Shown in pieces: positions 1-8,480 of a stretch of 64,000 nucleotides of DNA; within the stretch, counting starts at the first letter, position 1; each line of letters starts with the position of its first letter. This DNA comes from CAVXEF01 sp963827315. Its GTDB lineage: Bacteria > Planctomycetota > Phycisphaerae > Sedimentisphaerales > Anaerobacaceae. The stretch lies in NCBI GenBank assembly GCA_963827315.1, contig CAWHAL010000004.1, positions 124,001 to 188,000 on the forward strand, in the 5' to 3' direction. Position numbers and translations under genes: made by a program. Under the pieces are notes generated by a model. It was not told the origin of the DNA, made no database searches, and saw only the letters and a program-made list of their open reading frames with translations.

Positions 1-435
1 CCGGCAGACAGTAATAGCGACTTTCACTCCTTTTATATCGAGGGTAACAACTTCGTTGCCTGCCTCGAAATATCTCGCCTCATCGAACACGCCGTAATTG
101 GGTAGCTGTGCCTTCCGGTAGGTTTTGGATAGCCGCCCATCCTGCAAAATAGCCGCCGAATTGTAGCATTTATCGCTTAGGCTTTCGGCAAAGCCGGCTA
201 TTATCGTTATCTGCGGGCAGTCAGCCGCCAGTTTTTCTACCATTTGACGGTTATCTTGCAGGAATTGTTTTTTGTATATCAAATCTTCTGGCGGATACCC
301 GCATATAGCCAATTCCGGAAAGACCAATAAATCTACGCCGTTGCTAATCGCGTCGGCGTAGGCCTTTCGCATCTTTTCAGCGTTTCCCGCCAAATCCCCC
401 ACAACCGCGTTTATTTGTCCCAGCCCAATCCGCAT
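1..435 (-). CDS. nadE: Glutamine-dependent NAD+ synthetase, N-terminal part (runs off the window)
   Basis: The visible 145 residues are the amidohydrolase (nitrilase-fold) half of a glutamine-dependent NAD+ synthetase, which releases ammonia from glutamine for the amidation of deamido-NAD+. The start MRIGLGQINAVVGD is typical of the family. The FPE segment carries the catalytic Glu, YRKAQLPNYGVFDE carries the Lys, and a Cys in VCR sits at the window edge where the nucleophile is expected. The synthetase half lies beyond position 1. A plain carbon-nitrogen hydrolase is possible, but the LPNYGVFDE signature favours NadE. Confidence 0.85.
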   Translation of the reverse strand, partial: MRIGLGQINAVVGDLAGNAEKMRKAYADAISNGVDLLVFPELAICGYPPEDLIYKKQFLQDNRQMVEKLAADCPQITIIAGFAESLSDKCYNSAAILQDGRLSKTYRKAQLPNYGVFDEARYFEAGNEVVTLDIKGVKVAITVCR

Positions 436-479
436 TGTTTATTCTCTCTCTTTTTCTAGCTCAAAACTCAAAGCTTCAT

Positions 480-565
480 TGTCTGTCCTCCGTCTTCCGC
501 CCTTTGTCATCCGTTGTCCGTCTTCTGTCCTCTGCCCTCTGTCATCCGTCGTCCGTCCCCTAACT
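480..565. repeat. Pyrimidine-rich degenerate low-complexity tract
   Basis: A run built from slightly altered words such as GTCCTCCGTC, TTCCGCCCT, GTCATCCGT and TCTGCCCTCTGTC. The same word family recurs on either strand near 43.79 kb, 46.1 kb, 48.65 kb and 50.9 kb. It fills the gap between nadE and the ATPase gene. It has no coding appearance and no fixed repeat unit. Confidence 0.6.
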
Positions 566-573
566 TTCAACTT

Positions 574-2535
574 TTAACTTTTAACTTCCCTATCAATCCA
601 CCCCTGCACTTCTTTTACCATATGCTGCATCCCGATTTTCTTATAAAGCCCCAGGGCCTTCTCCAAGTACTCTTTAGCCTTGCCAATATCACCCCGCCGC
701 TTATAAATCAAGCCGAGATTGCTATACTGTCTGGCCATTCCCTCCAGATGCCCGAGTTTCTCCTCGATATCTAAGCTTTTCCGGTGCCACTCCTCAGCTT
801 TCCCAAAGTCTCCTCTCGCATCATAAACTAACCCAAGAGCGGCATACGTGCCGGCAATTCCCTCTAACCGCCCAAGCTTCTTTTCAATCTCTAACGATTT
901 TTTATGCATCTCCTCGGCCTTATCCAAATCACGCCGTTTCCAGTAAATCACGCCGAGATTGCCATAAGCATTTGCAATGCTATGCGGGCGTCCCAGTTTT
1001 TCCTCAATCTCCAAAACCCTATGATACATCTTCTCAGCCCTATCCAGATCCCCACGTGTCTGGTAAATCAGCCCTAAATTGCCGTACTGATTCGCCATCC
1101 CCTCAAGGCGCCTGAGCTTTTCATCTATCCCTAGCGCCTTTTTATGCATTTGTTCCGCCTTATCCAAATCACCCTTTTTTTGATAAATCAGCCCTAAATT
1201 GCCTAAAAGGATTGCCTGTCTTTCCGAACCTTTCTTAACCATCTTCAATGTTCGCTCGGACAGGCTAATGCAGGTATCTAAAACACCAAGAATACGTAGA
1301 GGTTCGAAGCATTCATTTATAAATACACCCACAAAATCCTCCTGCCCTTGCGTTTCTAAAATATGCTCAGGCAGTCTTACCGCCGCCAATAAATTCGGCT
1401 TAATATCCTTATGCAGCCGCTCCCTGTAAATCCCCGCCGCCCGCGAGTGATATTCTTTCTTTTCAGCCTCCCCAATTTGTCCCAAAATATAATCCGCCAG
1501 TATCGCATGATATATCCGCCTGCCCTCTCCTTCATCCCGCAACAGTCCGCCAAGAAATTTATCTGCCAACAAATGCTGCCGTGTATCCGAGTCGACCTCA
1601 CTTACCGATTCCACTACATCATCAGGCACCCCTACTTCGAGAATCGCATATCCCTTTAAGAGGCGAATTGCATCCTTTCCCCTCTTGCTTAATTCTTTCC
1701 ATTGCACTTCTGCGAACTTCGTCGGCTCCGGCCTTTCCGGCAACTCCTCCAATTTTGTCCCCGCCTCTATCAAATCCAGTGCCGCCCCAATAGCATACGG
1801 ATGTCCATTGTAACGCTTCAAAATCTTTCGCAACTCTGGTATCGAAACCGGCAACTTCGCTCTTCGACATTTCACCAGTTCATCAACATCCGCTTCTTTC
1901 AGAACATCCAATCGCTTTTCTGGAATCGTTACTACGTTATCCAGCCTATCAAATGTCTCACTCTCAACCAGCACGTCCTCCGGCCTCTGTGCGAAAACAA
2001 ACTTTATCTTCTCCGGCAAATCTTTAACCACAATCGCCCACGATTGGTCGCTTTCCTTTTGCATATACTTTTCCGGGTCAATAATAAATATCACCCGCTG
2101 ATTCTTTTTTATTCTCCCAGAAATTAGTTCCAGTCTTTTTAAGAATTGGTCACGCGTGTTCTGCTGCGGGTCTCGCCGCAAGCTCATTGCCAAATCCCCG
2201 ATATTGATTACATTCAGCAAGCTTCTCCATTGTTCCAATCGTCGAGTCGTCCCATTAAATGATTTTTCTGTAACCTGTGCTGCTTCAAACGCATTATCCA
2301 TCATAAGTGCCATCGTGGAGTCAACACTATCTGTTGGTGTTACCTCATAACGAACAGAACCGCATTTTAGTTCTGGATGATTCTCTGCTATCTCAGCCAT
2401 CTTATTTATAAGCCATGTCTTTCCCATCCCCGCTTGTCCCACAACCAAAACAGCCTGTCCTTGCAGGTTCTCCAGAACCTCTTTGAACTGTTCAAGTTCT
2501 TCTTTTCTACCGACAAATATTTTATTTGTATTCAT
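574..2535 (-). CDS. STAND-type ATPase with C-terminal tetratricopeptide repeats
   Basis: A 653-residue protein. An NTPase domain begins directly with FVGRKEELEQF; Walker A is GQAGMGKT and the Walker B-like strand is RVIFIIDPE. A linker and winged-helix-like region follow. The last ~200 residues are five tandem 40-residue TPRs of the NLGLIYQKKGDLDKAE type, visible as a 120-bp period between about 600 and 1200. The architecture is that of STAND signalling ATPases (AAA_16/NB-ARC plus TPR) that oligomerise on sensing a ligand; the partner is unknown. The start at 2535 is chosen over an ATG 18 bases upstream because GGGAAAG lies just ahead of it. The near-identical TPRs suggest recent repeat expansion. 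Confidence 0.75.
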   Translation of the reverse strand: MNTNKIFVGRKEELEQFKEVLENLQGQAVLVVGQAGMGKTWLINKMAEIAENHPELKCGSVRYEVTPTDSVDSTMALMMDNAFEAAQVTEKSFNGTTRRLEQWRSLLNVINIGDLAMSLRRDPQQNTRDQFLKRLELISGRIKKNQRVIFIIDPEKYMQKESDQSWAIVVKDLPEKIKFVFAQRPEDVLVESETFDRLDNVVTIPEKRLDVLKEADVDELVKCRRAKLPVSIPELRKILKRYNGHPYAIGAALDLIEAGTKLEELPERPEPTKFAEVQWKELSKRGKDAIRLLKGYAILEVGVPDDVVESVSEVDSDTRQHLLADKFLGGLLRDEGEGRRIYHAILADYILGQIGEAEKKEYHSRAAGIYRERLHKDIKPNLLAAVRLPEHILETQGQEDFVGVFINECFEPLRILGVLDTCISLSERTLKMVKKGSERQAILLGNLGLIYQKKGDLDKAEQMHKKALGIDEKLRRLEGMANQYGNLGLIYQTRGDLDRAEKMYHRVLEIEEKLGRPHSIANAYGNLGVIYWKRRDLDKAEEMHKKSLEIEKKLGRLEGIAGTYAALGLVYDARGDFGKAEEWHRKSLDIEEKLGHLEGMARQYSNLGLIYKRRGDIGKAKEYLEKALGLYKKIGMQHMVKEVQGWIDREVKS

Positions 2536-2600
2536 AATACTTTCCCGCCACATAATATCATAGAACCAGCGTCTTTTGAAGGATAAAAAATGCGAGTCTC

Positions 2601-2681
2601 TTTACGAGCATCCTGAGCTTGCCTGCCCTGAGCAAACTTGTCTTGAGCGTAGTCGAAAGAGTCGAAGGGTCGAAGAATCCC
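2601..2681. repeat. Dispersed REP-like element (GAGC..GTCGAAGGG family)
   Basis: Contains CCTGAGCAAACTTG, TTGAGCGTAGTCGAAAG and GTCGAAGGGTCGAAG. Related TTCGAC..GCTCACC / GAGCG..GTCGAAGG fragments occur near 16.44, 41.26, 43.50, 45.84, 46.41, 48.87, 51.31, 58.07 and 59.82 kb. These resemble the short palindromic REP-like repeats common in bacterial genomes. Confidence 0.6.
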
Positions 2682-2713
2682 CCCATCCATCAGACTAAAA
2701 AATAGCCCTGAGT

Positions 2714-2950
2714 TTTGCGTCTGGCGTCTTGAGTCTGGTGTCTGGAGTCTGCGCGATGCTGCGCAAATTCGCGCAGGGGGGTCGCGCAATCACTGTCCAA
2801 AACGCACCAATTTCTTCCAATTTTTGCTAATTTCTTGAAATTTCTTGAAATTTTTGCAAATTTTTTACAATTTCTTGCAATTTTTCACTTCGACTTGCGC
2901 ATTCGATGCGAGAATCTCTTTATTTCGCTTGCGCGTTTGATGTGAAAATG
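2714..2950. repeat. Copy 1 of the phased A-tract repeat family
   Basis: Begins with GTCTGGCGTCTTGAGTCTGG-like words, continues with GCTGCGCAAATTCGCGCA, then an exact 10-bp-period array at 2809-2888 (eight units of the form AATTTYTTGM). It ends in CTTGCGCATTCGATGCGA, partly duplicated as CTTGCGCGTTTGATG at 2929-2943. The same modules in the same order make up the two inverted copies at 43705-44058 and 45881-46205. This fills most of the 480-base gap between the ATPase gene and the membrane-protein gene. Confidence 0.75.
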
Positions 2951-3016
2951 TTGTTTTTTGTAATCTTAGTACGCAGTATGCCTTGCGGCAGATTTATACG
3001 CCTGTGGCGTAAAAGT

Positions 3017-3706
3017 TCAAACCTTCCAGCCTTGGGAGTCCTTGATGAATCTGTTTTGTATGATTATGCCGATGACGGTGGTAGCCAGCAGCAATGCCGG
3101 CAGAAACCAGTTATGATTCATGAACAAATCTCTTATCCGCTCAGTGGGCGGCTCCTGCATGCTCTCATATTGATGTAGCAGAGCTACCAGTCCCCCAACT
3201 ATCAACGCTCCTCCGCCGAAACTGGTAAAGAGCATTACCGCGATTTTGAAGACGATAAATGAAATCATACCTCCTGCGACAAGGCCTATGCCGGCACCGG
3301 CAGGCAAATATTTTCCCGGCAGCTCAAAAGCGTACCAAAGCCCGCCGGCGAGTATTCCGCCGGTGATGGCGCCTAACAGGCTTACTGCCCAGCGCATCAG
3401 AGGAACCGAAATCGCAGCTAAGAGAATAAGTCCCGCTATTGCACCTGCGATTTGTGAGTCGAACCGTTGGCCTATATTGATACCGGCAAACATACCGACC
3501 AGCCCGAAACAGATGACAACGAGTACCTTAAAAATTCGCCAGCCATAGAACATATAGACCATGCCAAAGGATATAGCCATAACCGCTTGAAGCCATGACA
3601 AGGCCGTCATTTGTTCCCATATCTTATCGAGCGGAATCAGTTCGGTTTCAGCAGCAAGCTTAGTGCTGGTTTGTGCTGTCACGGCCAAGATTGTCATTAG
3701 CTCCAT
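3017..3706 (-). CDS. Multi-pass membrane protein, DUF4203/TMEM198-like
   Basis: 229 residues with six or seven hydrophobic segments. Gly-rich helices between about residues 60 and 170 (GLVGMFAGINIG, LLGAITGGILAGG, GLVAGGMISF) resemble DUF4203/TMEM198-type membrane proteins. There is no enzyme motif, and transport or scaffolding is possible but not shown. GAGGAAA lies six bases before the ATG. The gene stands alone, with a repeat-rich gap downstream and tRNA-Leu upstream. Confidence 0.6.
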   Translation of the reverse strand: MELMTILAVTAQTSTKLAAETELIPLDKIWEQMTALSWLQAVMAISFGMVYMFYGWRIFKVLVVICFGLVGMFAGINIGQRFDSQIAGAIAGLILLAAISVPLMRWAVSLLGAITGGILAGGLWYAFELPGKYLPAGAGIGLVAGGMISFIVFKIAVMLFTSFGGGALIVGGLVALLHQYESMQEPPTERIRDLFMNHNWFLPALLLATTVIGIIIQNRFIKDSQGWKV

Positions 3707-3948
3707 TGTTTTTCCTCTTTTCTTATTGGACTATGGATTCTGATTTTACCGGCATCATCCCTTTGTACAGAAATAGAATCTCGATTGCCATACCTCTGAA
3801 TAAGAATACTGATGACCTCTGACTATATTATCGGCCGATGTGGTGTTTTTCGTTAAATGGTTGGGTCTGCCTTACGAATATGACGGCAAAAAGCTGATTT
3901 TCAGCCAGCAGGGGGTTGCCGTTATCTCATTGCGGATGCGAAATCCAG

Positions 3949-4031
3949 TGCGGATGAGAGGAGTCGAACCTCCACGGGCTAAGCCCACAGGTACCTGAAA
4001 CCTGCGCGTCTGCCAATTCCGCCACATCCGC
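3949..4031 (-). tRNA. tRNA-Leu (anticodon CAG)
   Basis: Read on the minus strand, this 83-nt sequence folds as a class II tRNA. The acceptor stem is GCGGATG/CATCCGC with discriminator A. The anticodon stem-loop is CAGGT-TTCAGGT-ACCTG, giving anticodon CAG. A long variable arm (TGGGCTTAGCCC region) and GGTTCGACTCC T-arm follow. CCA is not encoded. Confidence 0.93.
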
Positions 4032-4349
4032 AAAAATACGCCGGAGGCGTACAAGTTGGCTGAAAACCCATTGAATACTATGCGGTTTTTAATTTTTCGT
4101 CAAGGGCATAACCATCGGCCTTTTTGTATCGAATATTTGGCAGTTGGCTGAATGTTTTGCATATTTAATAAGGTGGAAGCTGTATTTAAGGATAAACAGG
4201 GGGGTAGAAAGTATATCCGCTGTTTTCAAGCGTGCAAAGCAGCCCTTGTTGTCTGAGGGGGCGCAATCGCGGTAAAAGCGTTTTTTGTTTTTGATACAAA
4301 AACGAGTACGAAGAAAACATATCCTGAAAGACCTTTGGGGTGGGCAGTC
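4032..4349. other. Intergenic region upstream of the PEP-CTERM gene
   Basis: No gene is seen. It holds a small hairpin TACGCC-GGAG-GGCGTA next to the tRNA and a perfect 7-bp hairpin (4287-4303, loop ATA) about 46 bases before the PEP-CTERM start. The long leader could be regulatory, but no known riboswitch class fits. Confidence 0.5.
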
Positions 4350-5129
4350 ATGGTAAAGAAAACGATTTTGGCTTTTTGTACAGCGATTGTTTTTGCTCTG
4401 GCCTGCTCGGTGCAGGCTACTCCATTAGACACCGTGGATATAACCCACAGCGGTTTTGGTGCGGTGGATGTGATTCGGATTTGGGGTGGCGGCAGGACTG
4501 GAGTGTATGGGTATGCCGGCGTCTATATGTTCAATAAGACCGCCGGTACAGGTCAGGGAGATTATTGGCCTGATGGGCCAATCGGCGGTTTTTGCATGGA
4601 CCTGCCGGAAGATCTGTCAAGCGGTACACTGACTTATGATGTGGTTATGCCCGAAGAAGGGCCGGTGCCTACATCCTTTTTGTCAGGGCCAATGGGTGCT
4701 GAAAAGGCTGATTATCTGAGCGAGTTGTGGTATGAGCATTTTGACCCGGCGTGGGTAGGAAGCGGGCCGTTTACCGCTAACCAAAAAGGGAAGGCTGAGG
4801 CCTTTGCTGCGTCCGTGTGGGAGATAATTTACGAGGCCCTGCCAGAGACGCCTTCACTATGGGATGTTACGGTAGATGGCACACCATATGGTGCTCTGGG
4901 TTTTCGTAGTACACAGGTTGACGCAGTCACCGCCAACAACTGGCTGCATGCCCTTGATGGGCTGGGTCCTAAAGCCCAGCTGCGGGCTCTGGTTTATGAC
5001 GGTAGGCAGGATATCCTCGTTGCGGTTCCAGCCGGCATTCCCCAGGTTCCCGAACCGGCTACTATAGGGCTGCTGGTGTTCGGCGGTTTGACATTGCTTT
5101 GCACACCAGGCAAGAAAAAAAGGATGTAA
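4350..5129 (+). CDS. PEP-CTERM surface-sorting protein
   Basis: A 259-residue secreted protein with an N-terminal signal peptide (MVKKTILAFCTAIVFALAC, cleavage near VQA). Its C-terminus is a textbook PEP-CTERM tripartite signal: VPEPATIGLLVFGG, a hydrophobic helix, then a basic end GKKKRM. PEP-CTERM proteins are exported and processed by an exosortase and usually end up in the envelope or extracellular polymer. The middle has no recognisable enzyme motif; it contains a single-copy FCMDL segment and many aromatic residues. ATG at 4350 is preferred over an in-frame TTG at 4335. No exosortase is present in this window. A strong terminator follows directly. Confidence 0.85.
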   Translation: MVKKTILAFCTAIVFALACSVQATPLDTVDITHSGFGAVDVIRIWGGGRTGVYGYAGVYMFNKTAGTGQGDYWPDGPIGGFCMDLPEDLSSGTLTYDVVMPEEGPVPTSFLSGPMGAEKADYLSELWYEHFDPAWVGSGPFTANQKGKAEAFAASVWEIIYEALPETPSLWDVTVDGTPYGALGFRSTQVDAVTANNWLHALDGLGPKAQLRALVYDGRQDILVAVPAGIPQVPEPATIGLLVFGGLTLLCTPGKKKRM

Positions 5130-5156
5130 TAATAGAGTCCAGTTCAGATTAACAAT

Positions 5157-5199
5157 GCCCTGCTGCATTCGTGTGCGGACGCAGCAGGGCGTTTTTTTG
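5157..5199 (+). terminator. Rho-independent terminator after the PEP-CTERM gene
   Basis: A perfect 10-bp stem (GCCCTGCTGC / GCAGCAGGGC) with a 14-nt loop is followed by G and seven T residues, 28 bases after the stop codon. Confidence 0.9.
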
Positions 5200-5241
5200 T
5201 GTTAACACCATCACCGATATCGTACTGTTAAATGCTGCGCG

Positions 5242-5877
5242 TTATTTTAGCTCGACGGACCAGTAAGCATGGTCGAGGAACTGCTTCCAGCTGTGGTAGC
5301 GCTGGTGGCCTAAGTGGACGTGGACGAGCGGATTGCGTTTTGGCCTGACGGGTTTTTGGATAAGGGTCATGTTGGCCAGTTTGGGTGTTTTGCCGCCTTT
5401 TTTCACATTGCACTGCGTGCAGGAGCAAACCACATTTTCCCAGACCGATTTTCCGCCCGCACTTCTCGGAATAATATGGTCGAGAGATAGTTCGCTGGTG
5501 GGATATCGTTTGCCGCAGTACTGACATCTGTTTTTGTCGCGGGCAAAGATGTTTCGGCGGTTGAATTTTACTTCGCTTCGAGGCAGCCGGTCATAAAACA
5601 AAAGCCGGATTATCCGCGGCACTGCAATATAGAAGTTCACAGTCGAGACCCAGTCGTAACCATCAGGCTCTAAATTTCTTTTGAATTGGCTGACCTCGCA
5701 CCAGCTCTGGAAATCGTAGTTCGAATATCCGTTATCTTCGAAAGAGACGACTTCAGCAAGCTGGCGAAAGAGCAGGGAAAATGCCCGTTTGGCTCCCACA
5801 ATCCGGATAGCCATATAGTGCTTGTTTAGCACGAGGACGTTACAATCCAAGCCGCATTGGTAACCCGCAGAAATCAT
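5242..5877 (-). CDS. HNH endonuclease family protein
   Basis: 211 residues. The C-terminal half is a zinc-stabilised HNH fold: CQYCGKRYPTSELSLDHIIP supplies the first CxxC pair and the DH catalytic motif, and CSCTQCNVKKGG supplies the second pair and the Asn. The N-terminal 100 residues match the usual arrangement of stand-alone bacterial HNH proteins of this length. HNH domains nick or cut DNA in repair, restriction or mobile-element contexts; no partner methylase or transposase is adjacent, so the role is open. The start has only a weak upstream GAAG. Confidence 0.8.
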   Translation of the reverse strand: MISAGYQCGLDCNVLVLNKHYMAIRIVGAKRAFSLLFRQLAEVVSFEDNGYSNYDFQSWCEVSQFKRNLEPDGYDWVSTVNFYIAVPRIIRLLFYDRLPRSEVKFNRRNIFARDKNRCQYCGKRYPTSELSLDHIIPRSAGGKSVWENVVCSCTQCNVKKGGKTPKLANMTLIQKPVRPKRNPLVHVHLGHQRYHSWKQFLDHAYWSVELK

Positions 5878-6200
5878 AGCTTCAGGTCGCTAAATTACCC
5901 TTAAGATTATTGTAGCTGCCAGAATCTTAATAGCAGAAAACGTCGGGTTTGGCAAGAAAAAAAACGGAGACTTTCACCGCCGGTGAGTCTTGGGGATAGG
6001 GGTATCGCAGCAGCGTCCAAAAACGAGGATGGCTTATGCGTTTCGTGTGGCGGGGGGTTTTCGGTTGGATGGTCCGTAGCAGTGACACTGGCGAGCAAGC
6101 GGACTTTAGCTACCGATGATAGCTGCTCAATCAGCCAATCTGGGATATCGATGGAACCCCACACATCCAGGACGAAAAGATTTTACAATGCTTTTGCGTT
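5878..6200. other. Gap downstream of the cold-shock gene
   Basis: About 320 bases with no credible gene. It likely serves as a long 3' untranslated region of the cold-shock gene ending at the hairpin/T-run at 5956-5989. The short open frames are not supported by codon use or start sites. Confidence 0.45.
5956..5989 (-). terminator. Probable terminator for the leftward cold-shock transcript
   Basis: On the minus strand GACTCACCG pairs with CGGTGAAAGTC (a two-base bulge, one-base loop), followed by TCCG and a run of eight or nine T. It sits about 210 bases past the cold-shock stop codon. Confidence 0.55.
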
Positions 6201-6494
6201 TTACGAGGTTGCCTCTTTCTCTTCGGCTTCGCTGCTTTCTGAAGCAGCGTTGTTTTCCGAGGCTGCTTTGGTTTTTTTGCCGTGTGCAGCAGCTGCCTTG
6301 GGAATTACATTTTCAGCTCTTAAGCCTTTCTCTCCCTCGACAACGTCGAAACTAACCGTATCGCCTTCGTTAAGAGTTTTGTAACCTTCGCCTGAAATAC
6401 TTGCGTAGTGGACGAAAATATCGCGGCCGTCTTTGTCAGCGATAAAGCCGTAGCCCTTCCTTGGGTTGAACCACTTAACTGTCCCTTCTGCCAT
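6201..6494 (-). CDS. Cold-shock domain RNA chaperone (CspA family)
   Basis: 97 residues. The first ~68 are a cold-shock OB fold with RNP1 (KGYGFI) and RNP2 (DIFVHYASI), which binds single-stranded RNA/DNA and melts structure. The remaining ~30 residues are an unusual Ala/Glu/Ser-rich acidic tail (KAASENNAASESSEAEEKEA) not found in short CspA proteins. ATG at 6494 is preferred to an upstream ATG because AAGGAG lies seven bases ahead. It is followed on the same strand by a long untranslated region. Confidence 0.9.
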   Translation of the reverse strand: MAEGTVKWFNPRKGYGFIADKDGRDIFVHYASISGEGYKTLNEGDTVSFDVVEGEKGLRAENVIPKAAAAHGKKTKAASENNAASESSEAEEKEATS

Positions 6495-6609
6495 AGAACG
6501 CTCCTTTTTGAACATCTTACCGATACAAACTTTTGTTTACGCCCTTCACATTCGGCAGCCGAAACAAATACCGCCTTTTGTTATAGAGCGCATATCTATT
6601 AGATTTTGG

Positions 6610-6921
6610 TTACTTTGTTTCGGCCTTTTTCGTGATGGGGGCGCAAAGATTTTCTCTCAGTTGTCTGCCCATCTTGAACTTAACCGTGCGCTTCACAGGG
6701 ACATCAACGCGCTCAAGGGTTTTAGGATTCTGGGCGATTCTCGCTGCTCTCGTTCTGGTCTCAAAGACGCCAAAGTCCCGGAATTCCAGCCGATTACCCT
6801 TGCACAATTCTGATGTTATCTCGTCAAGGAATGCCTGAACAATGCGTTTGACCGAAACTCTTTTTGCCTGTGTACGTTCCGCAATGCGGTCGATAAGTTC
6901 TTTCTTTGTAACAGTTGACAT
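6610..6921 (-). CDS. HU/IHF-family nucleoid DNA-binding protein
   Basis: 103 residues. TKKELIDRIAERTQ starts the family; LEFRDFGVFETRTRAARIAQ and NPKT match the DNA-binding arm (GFGxFxxxxRxARxGxNP). It bends DNA and packages the nucleoid. ATG at 6921 follows GAGG at good spacing, eleven codons inside a longer frame. It lies upstream of the cold-shock gene on the same strand with a ~115-base gap, so co-transcription is possible. Confidence 0.9.
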   Translation of the reverse strand: MSTVTKKELIDRIAERTQAKRVSVKRIVQAFLDEITSELCKGNRLEFRDFGVFETRTRAARIAQNPKTLERVDVPVKRTVKFKMGRQLRENLCAPITKKAETK

Positions 6922-7049
6922 GGGTACCTCACTTAAGATAGCAAAATCTTTCATATAAGTTAAAAAGTTTCTGTAAGATGGATCCCTGCCGCCCTTTCGG
7001 TTCTACGACTTACCTTTCCTTTTGGAACACCTGTATGTCTTTATCAATC

Positions 7050-8012
7050 TTAGCCATCATCATGCCTACAACGCTCAGCACGAATCTCAAAGTGAGTTCC
7101 GGTTTTATTGGATACCAGCATTCTCATTAGAACCCGTTTTATGCGGGATCGCCGTCTCCAATTCAAATTTGTCCAGAAGCGAAGCAACCTAACCCCAAAA
7201 CCGACCCCCTCCAGAAGCTCAATAACCTCATGAGGTTCGAGCCCCCGCTCATACTTGCTCTTGCTGCCCCCAGAGTCACGCGACTTACTGCTTCCAGAAT
7301 CATCCGACAGTCTGAGATATTGCCTAAGTTGACGAGCGAACCCTAAGAGACCAGTAGCCTGAAGTATCACCTTGGCAGTCCTTCTTAATAAAGGAAATCG
7401 ATAGTGAACAACTGTACACGGCTCGGAAATTAGGATGAATCTGTTAGCAATCCTAGCCATTTCAGTAATAACAGCTCTTAAATCAATAATGTGATGAAGT
7501 ACCCCATTGCAGCAGACGGTCTCAAAACTTCTGTTCCCGAATGGCAAGTGAAAAGCATTTGCAATAACAGCTAAGACATTGTTATCTTTTATATTTTTAC
7601 ACAGGCTCACCGAAGAGATATCAAATGCGTATACGGGAGAATGACATTGCTTTAGAACGCGGCTAAGTTGGCCTGTTCCACAACCGTAGTCGAGGACCGG
7701 TCCTGGAAACATCTTCGCCCATTCTGTGGCTATCAACTCGGTTTTGTCACCCCATACCTTCACTATGCGGTCTTCATAAATCTCAGCATCCCGCTCGTGG
7801 ATGTCACGTTCGTATTGTGCTTGGCTGTTGTTGAAGTTTGACTGTTCATTTTCTCCATCAGGGTAGTATAATAGTTCTGGAATATTGGCTATTATGGGGA
7901 AGCTTCTTCCGCAAGCCGCACATAGAAATGACGGTTTATCCTCGTATTGTAACTTTCCTTTACAAGCAGGACAGCATAGTTTCTCATAGAGGCGGTTGTC
8001 GATTTTCGTCAT
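7050..8012 (-). CDS. SAM-dependent methyltransferase with N-terminal Trm112-like zinc segment
   Basis: 320 residues. The N-terminus (LCCPACKGKL ... FLCAACGRSFPI) is a Trm112-type zinc ribbon. A class I methyltransferase follows, with motif I VLDYGCGTGQLSR near residue 110 and a post-I acidic residue (VYAFDIS). NGVLHHI is typical of the Methyltransf_11 group. A Ser/Lys/Gly-rich linker (KSRDSGGSKSKYE) precedes the C-terminal 60 residues. The substrate cannot be told. AAAGGATG precedes the ATG. Confidence 0.8.
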   Translation of the reverse strand: MTKIDNRLYEKLCCPACKGKLQYEDKPSFLCAACGRSFPIIANIPELLYYPDGENEQSNFNNSQAQYERDIHERDAEIYEDRIVKVWGDKTELIATEWAKMFPGPVLDYGCGTGQLSRVLKQCHSPVYAFDISSVSLCKNIKDNNVLAVIANAFHLPFGNRSFETVCCNGVLHHIIDLRAVITEMARIANRFILISEPCTVVHYRFPLLRRTAKVILQATGLLGFARQLRQYLRLSDDSGSSKSRDSGGSKSKYERGLEPHEVIELLEGVGFGVRLLRFWTNLNWRRRSRIKRVLMRMLVSNKTGTHFEIRAERCRHDDG

Positions 8013-8110
8013 TTAATAACATCCTTTTGAAAGTCGCAAGTTACTATACAACAAAGACTTCTATCCGGCAAGTAATTTTTGGATAAAATTTTTCGACCTT
8101 TAAAAAAATT

Positions 8111-8173
8111 AACGGCTCCCGCCAGCGGAAAGGGAAAGGCAGGGCTGCCTTAGGCTGCGTTGGCGAAGCCGTT
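8111..8173. other. Candidate structured RNA or palindromic element
   Basis: AACGGCT at the left end pairs with AGCCGTT at the right end. Inside are a 6-bp hairpin AAGGCA-GGGC-TGCCTT (8136-8151), a short CCGC/GCGG helix and GGCT/AGCC. The result is a closed multi-branch fold in an AT-rich surrounding. It could be a small RNA, leader or REP-type repeat; no known RNA family was recognised. Confidence 0.3.
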
Positions 8174-8451
8174 CCGCATACACAGGCTTAGCGGGGAAAC
8201 TGGAAGGCACGACGATGGTGCAAAAAGGCCTTTTATGTGAAATTGGACAAGTGTAAGTCTTTTGTTTGCAAGACCTTACACATCTACCTGTCCGAATCCT
8301 CCGGATTTTGGAAAGAGTATCTCGGCTGTGTTGCTAAAGCTTTATCTATGCAGCGCAGAAGATAAGCGTTTATTAGGTATCCATTTACAGCTTGTTGGCC
8401 TGAGTTGCTTTGTTATTTTATGCAAAAACCGGTTCAATACAAAATAGTTTG

Positions 8452-8480
8452 TTGACCGGCTGAGGCAATCTCCGGATAAT
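8452..8480 (+). promoter_or_regulatory. Sigma70-type promoter for signal peptidase I
   Basis: TTGACC, 17-base spacer, GATAAT, about 70 bases before the start codon. Confidence 0.55.

Noticed and set aside
2809..2888. CRISPR-like regular array
   Set aside because: The period is 10 bases with no spacers; CRISPR repeats and spacers are far longer, and no cas genes are present.
4190..4349. Cyclic-di-GMP or other riboswitch before the PEP-CTERM gene
   Set aside because: A GCAAAGC string recalls the GEMM core, but the paired arms and tetraloop are missing.
5907..6164. Small gene downstream of the cold-shock gene
   Set aside because: The open frame has no start signal and looks like untranslated sequence before a terminator.
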